From Epiperipatus broadwayi (lineage: Eukaryota > Onychophora > Udeonychophora > Euonychophora > Peripatidae), in contig JAQFVV010006473.1 in the NCBI GenBank assembly GCA_028023455.1, positions 62,001 to 126,000 on the forward strand: a DNA stretch of 64,000 bases, written 5' to 3'. Below the pieces are notes generated by a model. It was given only the letters and a program-made list of their open reading frames with translations, was not told where the DNA came from and ran no database searches. Shown here piece after piece: positions 11,752-22,880 of this stretch. Each line of letters starts with the position of its first letter. Positions within the stretch are counted from its first letter, which is position 1. Made by a program: the position numbers and the translations under genes.

Positions 11752-14700
11752 ACCTCCCCCTGCACATTCTCACCCCAAAATATATTGTTTATTATGAATA
11801 TTATAGGTTCTAGCTCAGTTAACAAATAAATAAATGAAATATTCAGCATTAATTAAAATGATTACTAGCTCTAATTTTAAAATACAAATACGGTTCAATT
11901 TTAAAATGAATTAACAAATATTTACTATTTTCATGAGACATGGAGTGACAATACAGGGAATGAGATAGACTACATTGAGCCATTATCCACACGATACTAC
12001 CTCAATGGCATAAGAACACTATCCCCCTTTTTTACTATACCAAATAACTAACTCATAGTATTCTTATGACTTTCTGAGCTCTATTCACTACGATTAAAAT
12101 AATAATCATATCTTAATCTTCTTTATAACAAGAATCTAGCTCAATTAAATAAAATGAAGTAAAATAAATAACATCTCAGGTTCATAAATTGTATTCTAAC
12201 TGATTTAAAATTACGGTAGTAAAATATGAAAAGGGAATTTTATGTCATAATCTACTACACAGCAACTAATAATAATAAAAATAATAATAACAATAATAAT
12301 ATATAATATAATCTTCTTTCTTCCTAAATGAAATAAATAAATACGTACATGGTAGTATTTTAATAATCTGACAACAGAATACGTGTGGCAACATTAGCAT
12401 ATAATTTAATGTAATATTGTGGCAACCGACTTATGACCAATAAATAATATAAAATTATGATCTTTTAATTTTAACATACCAATAAATTCTCAAAATTCTT
12501 ATAACACTTTTATGTTTACCTTTTGTGCAAAATTTATATGTCTGTTTCAATTATAAATGTATCGTGATTTCATGCATCCATGTGGAGAAATAACAACTCG
12601 GACACAAAACTTTAGAACAAATTTAAAACAAAGTTTATTAACAACATAAATAAATTAACAATATTTTTACACTATATACATTGGATATCCCTTACTTTCA
12701 TATCTCAACTTAGTTTATTAGTTTATAAAATGAAATCAAAATATTATTTACTTTTCCTAGTTAAATCTTATTTTAAACACTTAAGAAAATACAGCATTAT
12801 TACTTGATTTATTATTATGGTTAGCTTATTACAAAATGCATTTCTTATATGATTATCACAAACACTTTTCATCCCTAATATTATTAAAATTACATTTTTT
12901 TACAAAATTTACATTCGTAATAAAATTCTACAAAATAATAAAATTTAGTTTCATATTGGTTGTATGGAATCTTACAAAGTCAAAACATTGTTCTACATTC
13001 GGTATTAGGTTTTTATTGTTCATTATCCGATGTTTATTAATTCTAATATTCTCATTCAAGCCTTACTTCAGATGATATAATTACAACTATTAATATACCA
13101 TGTGCAAGTATATGTTTATTATACATTATTGAACTATTTCTTAATAAATATGCAATACTTATTTTCTAAATATTATTAAAACATTCAAATTTTATTATCA
13201 CTTTTAAAAAAAAAAAACAACTTTGTTTAGATTTCTCTTTCAAAAATCTTATATTCATTTCCAAATTAATTTTACAATGTATTATATGATTCTTTCTCTC
13301 TTTATGATATTTTGGACTTTCAATTTTAAAGTTACACAATTCTATACATTCCAGCAAATAAACTATTCTTACATAAACGATAACATATCTTCAGTTCTAT
13401 TTTATTCATTATTTCTTTGAAAATATCTTTCTGACCGATGCAGATTCATGAAATAAGGATAGCGAAGATAGATGCATAGGATCAAAATACAACTAGAATA
13501 TTACTCGTCATATATCTTGACAATCATGGCACAGTGAATTAAAAGACACTATAGAGGAGTGACCTTTACCTGTCTACCAACCTCTATCATAGGAACGATG
13601 CTAAAGCTATTTCTTCCGCTTTATTCTAACATCAAAAGTTTAAAGATATGCAAAAAACACTGTCCAAACTATATGTGTTCAGTTATAGGGCCTAGTTAAC
13701 TATACTGAAATCACACAAAACTAAATATAATCCAAATCCTTTATTTTTCCTATTTCTTAAAAAAAAACATCATCTTGGTTTCCTCTCCACTAGTACTTCC
13801 AAGTCACTATCCGATCTTATTTCTCAAGATTTTTTCTATACTGTACATCGACAAATACATATCTGCATTATTAACAATAATAAAATTCATTTATTTTAAA
13901 ACTATTCCACTGTTCTATAAGACAGCTTGCTTACTACTTTCCTCCGTATTTTTAGTCATACGAACTACTTAAATATCTGAATACTTTATCACATGAAAGT
14001 TCAAAAGAATCACACAATTGTCCTGTTAAATTATATTATTAATATACTTTAAATAAATTATTGCATGCATATTCCGAATTACTCCTATCTCATTATATGT
14101 TAAAATGTTGTATAAAATGTGTACATATAATTTAAACTTTCACACTTCATTCTTAGGTCAATAGATGATCTAAAAAAATACACTATGCATTATAAATAAC
14201 TATCAAAATTACCAAAACGACCTTTATCTCCTCGATCGCGTTCCGTAGGCTTCACCATCCATTTGATCCTTGTAGATATAAGATTCACATCCATACACTT
14301 TATTTTAAACACTATTTCTATAATTTTATCAAGCTATTATATTTAAATTTTAATATTACTAAATTTATGTTTTATGTTTTCCCTAATCTCACATAACATT
14401 TTGTATTTTAAAATAAATTAGTAAAAAATATTACAAACTATATTTACTGTACTTCTTCATCAAATTTCCTTGAAAACTGTTCATATTAAAGCTAAAAAAA
14501 ATGTTTATTATTTCTTCTTCAGTCACTTAATGTTCTTCTCCCTGCTTGTTCAATTGTAAGGCAAAACAATTATTGCTCTGTTTAATAAATATTCATAGAT
14601 GACAATCCTTGGTTTTTTATAATATTTAATACAATTATTAATTATGATATCAATTAATCCCATAAAGAAAACGTCTACATATTCTCTTCTAATATTTTCT

Positions 14701-16385
14701 GCTAATATTTTCCCCCGCGCGACTTTTACGATGCATCTTCTCAGTACTTTGATTTAAATATTCAGTAAATTTTTCTGTCTCCATGGATCCATTTTCATTA
14801 AGTAATTTAAATTTATCTTTTCCAAATCTTTATCTTTATTAATCATTTCTCTAATGAACACTTTATATTTTTTTTTTATTCTTCTTAGAGAAAGTTTTTC
14901 TGTTCCTTTTTCATAAAACACAATAGCTCTTTCATATTAATATTCTGTAACTTTTTTTCTTCTTTTAAAATTCTGGTACTATATACTTTGTAATGTTTCC
15001 TTTAAAAGACAAACATTCTTTCTCCATTATAACTTTTACATAATTTTTTCTTTATGATATACGCATCTTAATTTTTCCATAGAGAAGAATAAAAAAAAAA
15101 AACTTCAGAGTAGCCTTATAAATTTGTGCGTCATAAATTTTTTCTGACGGCAAGTAACTTCTCTTTTAAGTTTTCCATATAACGTCCAAATTATATTCCT
15201 CTGAGTTACAATAATAAGTTTCTGGTTGAGCATAAATAAAGCTGTATCAAGGCACTTTACAAATATTTTTCCTTTCTCATAACTTCTATATACTGTTTTC
15301 TGTAGTACTTCCATTTTTACTGCAAGGTTTTGGCTAAACTTGAATAAAATATCCTGGTAAGAAAACTTTTAAAACTAGCCCTCCATTTAAAGGCAGTTCA
15401 AAATATTATATTAAAAAAACTTTTAAAATAAATACAAAATTTTAAAAATTATAACACTTTTCTAGCTTACGATCTTATACAGCTAAAAAAATATGTTACT
15501 CCTTACTTTACTTACACATTACCTTCTCCTGCTCCGTCTAATTCTTATATTTCGTCTGCTAAAATACCTCCGTTGATTGGTTAATTACTTTTTAGCGTGA
15601 ACAAATTTACACATTTTTTAGTTTTATAACAGACTAGACTTTTTTAAAATAAAGAATTTATGACATAATGATTTAAAATATTACTTAGAATAGTATTTTT
15701 AAACTCAATTATAGTTTTATCAAAATCATTTAAATTTTAAAACAATTATTAAAATAACATCTAATATTTTAACCTTTACTTTAACGATAGATAGCAATTA
15801 CATTTAGTTTTATAATTCACAAACTTTATTATTATATTCTAACAAGCATGTGTGTGAAGGTATATAATATACAGTCACATGATTACTAACTTTATCAGAT
15901 GATTTTTTAATTTATGTCTCGGTCTAAATTACCAAAACTGATATATTTTATAAAAATTTGGAAAATAATTTAAAAATGTAGAACTAAATATAATTCTCAC
16001 CATCCCAAAGTTTATTTTAAAATATATTAGATTAAATTTGAATATTAATTATAATTATAATATTACATATAGCATTTATTTAATTTATTAGTTTTAAAAC
16101 ATTACAATTGGATTGTTAATATACTTTTAACTATTTATAGCTGTATTATTTTATATGGCCAGCTTTTACAACCATAAGCAAGGATATAATTAAGCTTTAT
16201 TTAACTGTTTTCTTTTAAAATAATCCATTACACTTTTATATACCAGGTATTTTCAATTCAGCCTTAAATTGTACTATAAAATCTAATTATCCTACTATTA
16301 TTCATATATCATACAAACATATCTTAAAATTTAAATTTTTTTAGTAATTGACCATTCTACCTTATTATGATCTATAGATAAGGGC

Positions 16386-16388
<3 letters not shown>
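11749..16388. mobile_element. Block D: 4.6-kb non-coding sequence bounded by (AT)n tracts, LTR-like ends
   Basis: The block starts TATAACCTCCCCC and ends AAGGGCACA, each abutting an (AT)n tract. The edges resemble those of blocks A, B and C (TGTAA...TTACA next to ATATAT). It contains a minus-strand AATAAA at 12634-12639 in the context AAAGTTTATTAACA, like the site in blocks A and B. It has several CpG-bearing stretches (GATCGCGTTCCG near 14234, CCCGCGCGAC near 14713), unlike most of the window. No frame over 80 codons looks real. An LTR-type or other long terminal sequence in a microsatellite is the best guess; ends and class are uncertain. Confidence 0.4.
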
Positions 16389-16453
<65 letters not shown>

Positions 16454-16459
16454 ATATAT
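16389..16459. repeat. (AT)n microsatellite between block D and the LTR element
   Basis: About 70 bases of AT repeat with one TATTAT interruption. It is immediately followed by the first base of the 5' LTR. Confidence 0.95.
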
Positions 16460-16880
16460 TGTATAGGATAGAAAATCCTTCCTTATTTTTTTTAAGCTAT
16501 AGTATGGTTTAAAAAAAATGTCTTTGATATAGTTTTACTTAAGGATTTGTAAATAAGTTGTTAGTGTTATTGTTATTTAGTTCAGGTTTATTTATTTGTT
16601 ATGATATATGCTTTATTTTGAGATAGATAATTGTAATGGCAATATATGTATATAATTATGAATGTGTGTATAACAAAATAATCATTAGCAATAGTATTTA
16701 AATTGCTAAATATAAGTATATTGTACCTTTATTTATTTATTTTAAAAAAAATTATAAAAGATATAGTAATATTATTCTGTTTGTTTAAATATTCATTTTA
16801 TTTGTGAATTACAACATAAATCTTTCGATGTAATATATATGTATTTTTTTATTGATATTATTTCTTATTTTATTTGTTAC
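16460..16880 (+). repeat. 5' LTR
   Basis: Starts TGTATAGGATAGAAAATCC and ends TTATTTGTTAC; it pairs with 19068-19510 along its full length. Contains AGATATAGTAATATTATTCTG and GTGAATTACAACATAAATC, both conserved in the other LTR. The ends are TGTA...TTAC rather than the textbook TG...CA. Confidence 0.87.
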
Positions 16881-17480
16881 CCTCTATATGCATTATACAT
16901 TTAGATTGAATGCTATTTTGCTTACTATTACAAATGGTTCCATCAATGTGCAGGCTCAGTTAATTAAGAACTGTTGCTAGTTTTCCATTACAGTTGACAT
17001 GCTATCGTAAGGGCTCGGCTGGTTGGGGATTGTTAGCGATAGGTATTCAATTACAAAATTGGTGCAACCAACTAAGGGGCATGATTAAGTGATGATTATT
17101 GGCAACAGGCATGTTATTATAAATGATGCAAACCATTTAAGGGTTTGATGAATATGTCCAGTCATGATAAGTTTTATTAGACTTTATTTATGGTTAAAAC
17201 TGTTTAAAAATATTGGACCAAGAGTCTTATTATTATAATTGTAATTATTAGTGACAAGTATTATATTACATTTGCCATAGTGTCGATTGACATTTTTATA
17301 GACCAAAAGGGTCATAATTTTATGAATTTCATGGATCATTGAATAGTTATAATTATAATTAAAATTGAGGTATTTATGTTTTACTTGGATAGTTAATAAT
17401 GTTGTGGGATAATGGCAAGGGGAAGCCTTGAATGATAATAATTATTATATATAGAATAATTACATTAAATATACATAAAC

Positions 17481-17990
17481 ATGGAGAACATTAATAAAGT
17501 ACTAAGTGGTCCTTATATTAGTTTGCAGGATTTCAGAAAATTAATAGATAAAATGAAAGCTGATGCTGATGAAAGGGAGGCTAGGTTGGAAGCTAAATTA
17601 GAAGCTAATACACAAGAATTAAAAGCTAATTCTCAACAGATAAAAGCTGTTTCCCAAAAATTGAAAGCTGATAATGTTAGATTAAAGGCTAATACTGCTA
17701 GATTAAAGGCTGATAATGATAGATTACAGGCTGATACTGCTAGATTAAAGGTTAATAATGTTAGATTAGAGGCTGAAACAGAAGCTATCTTAAAAACTAA
17801 TTCTAGTAAAATAAAAGATAACTTTGATGAAATAAGTCCAGAATCAGTAACAGTAATAAATGTGAATATTGAATTGGAAGATAGTCAGAATGAAAAGGTT
17901 AGTGATGAATCTTCTTTAAATAAATATCAACCTTGTTTGACTAGTATTTCTAAAACAAGTAGCTTTGGTATAGAAATAGGTAAGTTATAA
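17481..17990 (+). CDS. Coiled-coil protein, N-terminal part of the LTR element's only gene
   Basis: A 169-codon frame from an ATG at 17481 to TAA at 17988. I do not recognise the family. Residues ~18-115 are a long charged coiled coil built from repeats of the type RLKADNxRLKANTA, with leucine every seventh residue; the tail is acidic and polar. Its position, as first product between the 5' LTR and the rest of the frame, suggests a gag-like multimerising protein, but no capsid or zinc-knuckle motif is visible, so this is inference. The stop codon is followed in the same frame by 292 further codons with no stop. The stop also sits inside a splice-like context (GGTAAGT at 17979 and TTTCAG at 17991), so readthrough, splicing or simple mutation could link the two parts. 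Confidence 0.65.
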   Translation: MENINKVLSGPYISLQDFRKLIDKMKADADEREARLEAKLEANTQELKANSQQIKAVSQKLKADNVRLKANTARLKADNDRLQADTARLKVNNVRLEAETEAILKTNSSKIKDNFDEISPESVTVINVNIELEDSQNEKVSDESSLNKYQPCLTSISKTSSFGIEIGKL

Positions 17991-18869
17991 TTTCAGTGGT
18001 GTTATTGTTATGAAATACATAATGATCGGTGCAGAAACTCCAATGATAGTGAAAGACTTGTAGTTAATGAAAACCCAAGATTATTTTCTGAAAATAAATT
18101 TTATGTGAAAAATGTGGAAAATTTTTTTAATGAAAAAAATTTCATGATAGGTCAAAAATATTTTGACAAGTTGTTTTTGTACAACAGTTTTAAAAGTAAT
18201 AATTGGAGTTTTGATCAGCAGTTGTTTAATATGAATCTTCATAGGAGGTTTATGGATCATGTGTATGCATATAACATGAATGCAAGAGAGTATTATTATT
18301 GTAACAAACCACTTGAAAGGCAGAACTTAATATATAAATGTAATTCTTCTCAGTCTATAGCCAATGATGATAGAGTTTATCCAAAGTGTCTGGTGTATAA
18401 TAACATGAGTGTTGAATTCAAGAAATTTCATCTGGATATGACAGATTATGTTAATTATGAGACTTTATTTTATAAAGAACAGTGTTGTGGTAATTTTGTG
18501 TGGTACCAAGAAAGTATATTTTTAGATAGTTTAGAGCACAAGTATTTGAATGGGAATTTGTACCATTGTTGCAATAGAAATGACTTATTTTATAAGTATC
18601 CCAGTAGAACAAAGATGGTAAGAAATACAATAGTGAAGTTTAAGCAGAAGAAGAAAGTAAAGAAACCTAAAGTAAATTTTCTTTATGAAAAGTATAATAC
18701 AGGAATGAAAGAAGGCAAAGCAAAAGTAAGACTTAAAGTAGTGAATAAAAAGAAAACCCAAATGAACTTTCTTATAGATAATCTTGATCAAATGGAAAAC
18801 TTGAGAAAAGCTAAAGTAAAGCTAAAAGTAATTAAAAATTTAACATTTGATAATTGTCTTATAAAATGA
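17991..18869 (+). CDS. Downstream in-frame part of the LTR element protein: Cys/Tyr-rich then Lys-rich
   Basis: This continues in the frame of 17481-17990 after its TAA and runs 292 codons to TGA at 18867. No ATG lies near its beginning, so a separate start is doubtful; a GTG at 18105 is the only nearby start-like codon. The first two thirds are rich in Asn, Tyr, Phe and Cys (pairs such as CCGNF and CCNRND), without a spaced zinc-knuckle pattern. The last third is strongly basic with a duplicated motif KAKVRLKVV / KAKVKLKVI spaced exactly 30 residues, plausibly nucleic-acid binding. After the TGA the same frame stays open 49 more codons to 19017. Only two stops in 512 codons of such A+T-rich DNA argues for one ancestral protein. 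Function is not known. Confidence 0.6.
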   Translation, partial: FQWCYCYEIHNDRCRNSNDSERLVVNENPRLFSENKFYVKNVENFFNEKNFMIGQKYFDKLFLYNSFKSNNWSFDQQLFNMNLHRRFMDHVYAYNMNAREYYYCNKPLERQNLIYKCNSSQSIANDDRVYPKCLVYNNMSVEFKKFHLDMTDYVNYETLFYKEQCCGNFVWYQESIFLDSLEHKYLNGNLYHCCNRNDLFYKYPSRTKMVRNTIVKFKQKKKVKKPKVNFLYEKYNTGMKEGKAKVRLKVVNKKKTQMNFLIDNLDQMENLRKAKVKLKVIKNLTFDNCLIK

Positions 18870-19054
18870 TTAGTGAAGAAAGAGGGTTTGGAAAAAGCAG
18901 AGATCTTTTATGATCCAGTATTTTATGTTATTAAAAAGTTATGTTATGATATTGAAATTTGTTTTTATACCAGTATAATTATAGATATTTTGTATAAGCA
19001 TATATTTCCATTCTCATAGATATAGTTGTTCAGATATCAAGACATTTTTTTTGT

Positions 19055-19067
19055 AGTGAGAGGGTAA
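19055..19067 (+). promoter_or_regulatory. Polypurine tract of the LTR element
   Basis: AGTGAGAGGG followed by TAA immediately precedes the first base of the 3' LTR, the expected site for plus-strand priming in LTR retrotransposons. Confidence 0.65.
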
Positions 19068-19510
19068 TGTACAGGATAAAAAATCCATCCTTATTTTTTT
19101 AAGCTATAGTATGGTTTTAAAAAAATGTCTTTGATATAGTTTTACTTAAGGATTTGTAAATAAGTTGTTAGTGTTATTGTTATTAATTGTTTTATTGTTA
19201 TTTAGTTCAGGTTTATTTATTTATTATGATATATGCTTTATTTTGAGATAGATAATTGTAATGGCAATATATGTATATAATTATGAATGTGTGTATAACG
19301 AAATAATCATTAGCAATAGCATTTAAATTGCTAAATATAAGTATATTGTGCCTTTATTTATTTATTTATTTTAAAAAAAATATAAAAGATATAGTAATAT
19401 TATTCTGGTTGTTGAAATATTAATTTGATTTGTGAATTACAACATAAATCTTTCGATGTAATATATATGTATTTTTTTTTATTGATATTATTTCTTATTT
19501 TTTTTGTTAC
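19068..19510 (+). repeat. 3' LTR
   Basis: Starts TGTACAGGATAAAAAATCC and ends TTTTTGTTAC; homologous to 16460-16880. It differs by substitutions and by an added TAATTGTTTTATTG-like segment near 19180. The divergence between the LTRs indicates an insertion that is not brand new. Confidence 0.87.
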
Positions 19511-22500
19511 TTAAAAAAATATATTTTAAAATGCTAAATAATAGTGTTAAAGATTATTTTTAAATCAGCACGTGATTTTGGGAATGCTAGATACAGTCAT
19601 CATTCTTGCTGGAATAAAAAATTAAAAAAAGAAGACATTATATTCATTCATCATTTTCTCCAAATTTTTCTTATAAATTTCCTTAAAAAAATTATTGGAT
19701 TAATGATTAATACTAATGATAATGTGCTAAGTACAACTTTTGTCATTTGGGGCATTTGCCCTTTCTACTTGCTCATTAAACAACTTTGGAAACTTCAGTG
19801 AAACATAAAACTTCAAAAGTAAACGGGCATTCTTCAATAAGTTTAAAAAAATAGCTATCATAATTGACTGATACATTTTATTATAACTTAAAAATTACTT
19901 AGTAATCTAAAAATAATATTCAACTTAACCACACATATAATAGAATATCCAGGAAATAACTGAAATTAATGGTTTTAACAACAAGAAGCAAATCTTTTAA
20001 TTTACTTGCAATATTTACATATTTACATCATTTCAAACAATTTTGGGATGAATGAAATAAGGAAAGTGCTGAAAATAACTAGCTGATTTAAAATAACTGG
20101 ACATTAATGCATATAGAGGGTAACAAATAAAATTTATCTTATTTTTTTTTGTTTGTCTATTATATATTTTTTTTATTTTTATGTAACATTTAATATTTTT
20201 ATATAAAAGAATATACAACTGAAATCTTTAGAGATTAATTTACAAATTTTTTTTTGAATGTTAAAATTTTAAGAATGATAAAAATCAATATGTTTGTTTA
20301 TTTATTTTAAAGACATTGTATAGCTTGAACTATGCTAATATGTTGTAATTATAAATATATATAATATAAATATATATTTTTCACTTTTTATTTGATTCAC
20401 ATTTTGTGTACAGGTGCATTAAATAATAAAGGTCATTTGTCAATTTACATTGGAAAGCAATAAATTATATTTCAGTGCATAGGAATTGTATAAATGTATC
20501 AATTTATAAAACTATATTTATAAGTAATATCATTGTTTAATAATTATCTTAGTTCTTCAATTATTATGCTAACAATCTGGTTGAATTATTCATATTCATT
20601 AAGTCTTATAAGTTAAAATATTTAATATTTCATACTTGTGTGCATTATATATATTAGTGCCAATATTTCATATGCTAGTCATTATCTTTATTTATATTTA
20701 AGTCAGTTGACTTTTAAATTTATTTGTTGGTGCAGACATTACTTATTGTTTATTGAGGTTAAAATTATAGTTATAACTTTAGTCCACTATTGTGAAGTTT
20801 TTATCTTGGTATTGTTAGTTGTAGAATAGCCTTAGTATGTCAGGCCTTATTTATTACAATTATTATTATTACTGGATGGAGTGGATAAATTCCCCATCTG
20901 GATTATAGTATCCATGAGTGATAGTGCTTATATTTCCAGTGATTGTAATCACATATTACCAGGTACCTATTGTTGTTGTTTTCGGTGAGCTTCTCTATAT
21001 ACTTTTCTGATGCACTGAGACAGAAGGTCCAGGCATCTTAGCTTGCCTCAAATGTAGGTGTTATCTTGGAAGCCACCATGCTTTTGATATATTTATGCTA
21101 GTTTCATTATAGAATCCTCTTTTTGGATTTATCACCCATGAGATTTAATTTAAATTTTCCACCATATTAGGTGAGGATGCTTGTATTTTAGTATGTAATG
21201 TCAAGATAAGTTTGTTTAAAGGATGTGATTACTTTAGGATGCACTCAATTATGTTAGTGCTTTAAAGTATAAGAATGTCTGTGTTTTGTGCTATCATGAT
21301 TTGTAATCATTCACAAACCAACTAATAATAGTTTGTAATTGTAAATGTTTGAATTTATAAGCATATGGCCAGTTAGTATAATCTATACATGTTATGTATA
21401 TGCTATGATCATCCAGAACTTTTCTAATATAGATGTAAATCACTTAGTTATATCTAAATGTTTATTTAAATGATTTACATTATGTGGACATTAAATTTAC
21501 AACTTATGTGTGTATAAATGACTTCTAATAAATGGTTCATTCATTGAATCCATTTAATATTGCTTAACTCAGTCATTTAGTTATTTTTTACTTTAAAGTA
21601 GTATTGAAAAAATGTATTAAAGAAATACATTTATAACTTAGATTATTAACGCAACAAGATATCTCCTTCTTGTTTATTTGTATATTTGTTTAACTTTATA
21701 ACAGCTTATACAGTTCCTATGTAACTATAAATTGCAAATAATAAGTGTTACTGTTAAACCTTATGCTTAATTTACATATAAAAAAATTGAGTATTTGCAA
21801 AACAAACTCTTATTATATTTCCTAAATATGTATATGTATGCTATTATAAATCTAAAGTTGCAATGTTGAAATAAAGCTATATCATTTATTTTATATAAAA
21901 GAATGATTTTGAGTTTTATTTGAGATTTATTTATTTTCTTTTTCTCTATTTTTAATACATCACTTCTACAAGCTAGCAGATATGAAAGTATTAAATTATT
22001 GGTAATTTCAATTGAATAAATATATTTTGGATTCAACAAAATTCCTTTTGTTCCAGATTATATTTGATATATAATTAATTGTAAGTTAAATTAACACTGA
22101 GAATTAATTAGCAATATATTCTAGTCAATGCTCTATATTATTAAGTTTGTCTTATATAGTTAGCCGTGGTAATAGTATATTTTAGTATATTCATTTTGAG
22201 GCAGTTTATTTTATCTTAATATATGTATAACATGCAATTAAATAGGTATTATACTTCGTATTTATATTATATTTATATTGAGTTGAATGGTGGAAGTTAT
22301 GTTCTTTCTTCTTGCATGGCACATGCATTTTATTATAGTTGACAAGTTATTATTAAACCTGATTAATTTATTAGTGCCTCATAGGTATATCTTATCTAAA
22401 ACTTTTCTTTATTTTTGCAATAATTTATCCATTATACATGGTGCAGTTTGTAGATTGAATTTATAAATCAAATAGTTTAAGACATAACATATTTCATTAT

Positions 22501-22731
22501 AAATGTTGTATCATTATGAGTCGTAGTCAATTAATGATTGTTGATTACATATAGAGTTTCAAATTGTATTTTTCATTATAAATGCTGCTCAATAATTTAG
22601 GCCATATCATTTTTTTTACTTATGGCTTATATGACATGCTACATTGATTACCAATGTTTAAATTTATCTTTTTCCATTTATATTGATTTAATATATTTTC
22701 CATTACAATTGTCATCCAATCATATGATTAC

Positions 22732-22735
<4 letters not shown>
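19511..22735. other. No gene recognised; one inverted trace of the LTR element
   Basis: Mostly A+T-rich single-copy-looking DNA. At 20105-20133 a 29-base stretch is the exact reverse complement of 16867-16895, the junction of the 5' LTR end and the internal region. The 20870-21120 stretch is of higher complexity (CCATGAGTGATAGTGC, GGTCCAGGCATCTTAGC) but matches no protein family I can name in any frame. Confidence 0.55.
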
Positions 22736-22779
<44 letters not shown>

Positions 22780-22807
22780 AATATGTTATATGTTATTTAC
22801 ATTCTAT

Positions 22808-22880
<73 letters not shown>
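22736..22880. repeat. Two (AT)n tracts at the left edge of block A
   Basis: AT tracts at about 22736-22771 and 22812-22879 are separated by ~40 bases including TATTTACATTCTATTACA. The second tract ends at the TGTAATAGG start of block A. Confidence 0.93.

Larger units (their letters stand above)
16460..19510 (+). mobile_element. Complete small LTR element with an unrecognised internal protein
   Basis: A 3,051-bp unit: 5' LTR (16460-16880), internal region (16881-19067) and 3' LTR (19068-19510). The LTRs are clear direct repeats with scattered substitutions and small indels, one being a ~13-bp extra segment in the 3' LTR. A purine-rich tract (AGTGAGAGGG, 19055-19064) lies just upstream of the 3' LTR, where a polypurine tract belongs. 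The internal region holds one long frame (17481-19016) broken by two stops. I find no aspartic protease, reverse transcriptase, RNase H, integrase or zinc knuckle. The sequence after the 5' LTR does not show an obvious TGG-type primer-binding site. The size and lack of pol fit a non-autonomous LTR element that keeps its own gag-like gene. Confidence 0.8.

Noticed and set aside
11592-11813. Frame across (AT)n giving a poly-Tyr-Ile peptide
   Set aside because: Microsatellite artefact; the same happens at 45140-45484, 54084-54332 and 54897-55142.
17980-17996. 17-nt mini-intron in the LTR gene
   Set aside because: Excision shifts into a frame that ends within a few codons, and introns this short are not known in animals.
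18585-18791. 68-codon minus-strand frame in the LTR element
   Set aside because: Antisense shadow of the Lys-rich tail of the LTR protein.
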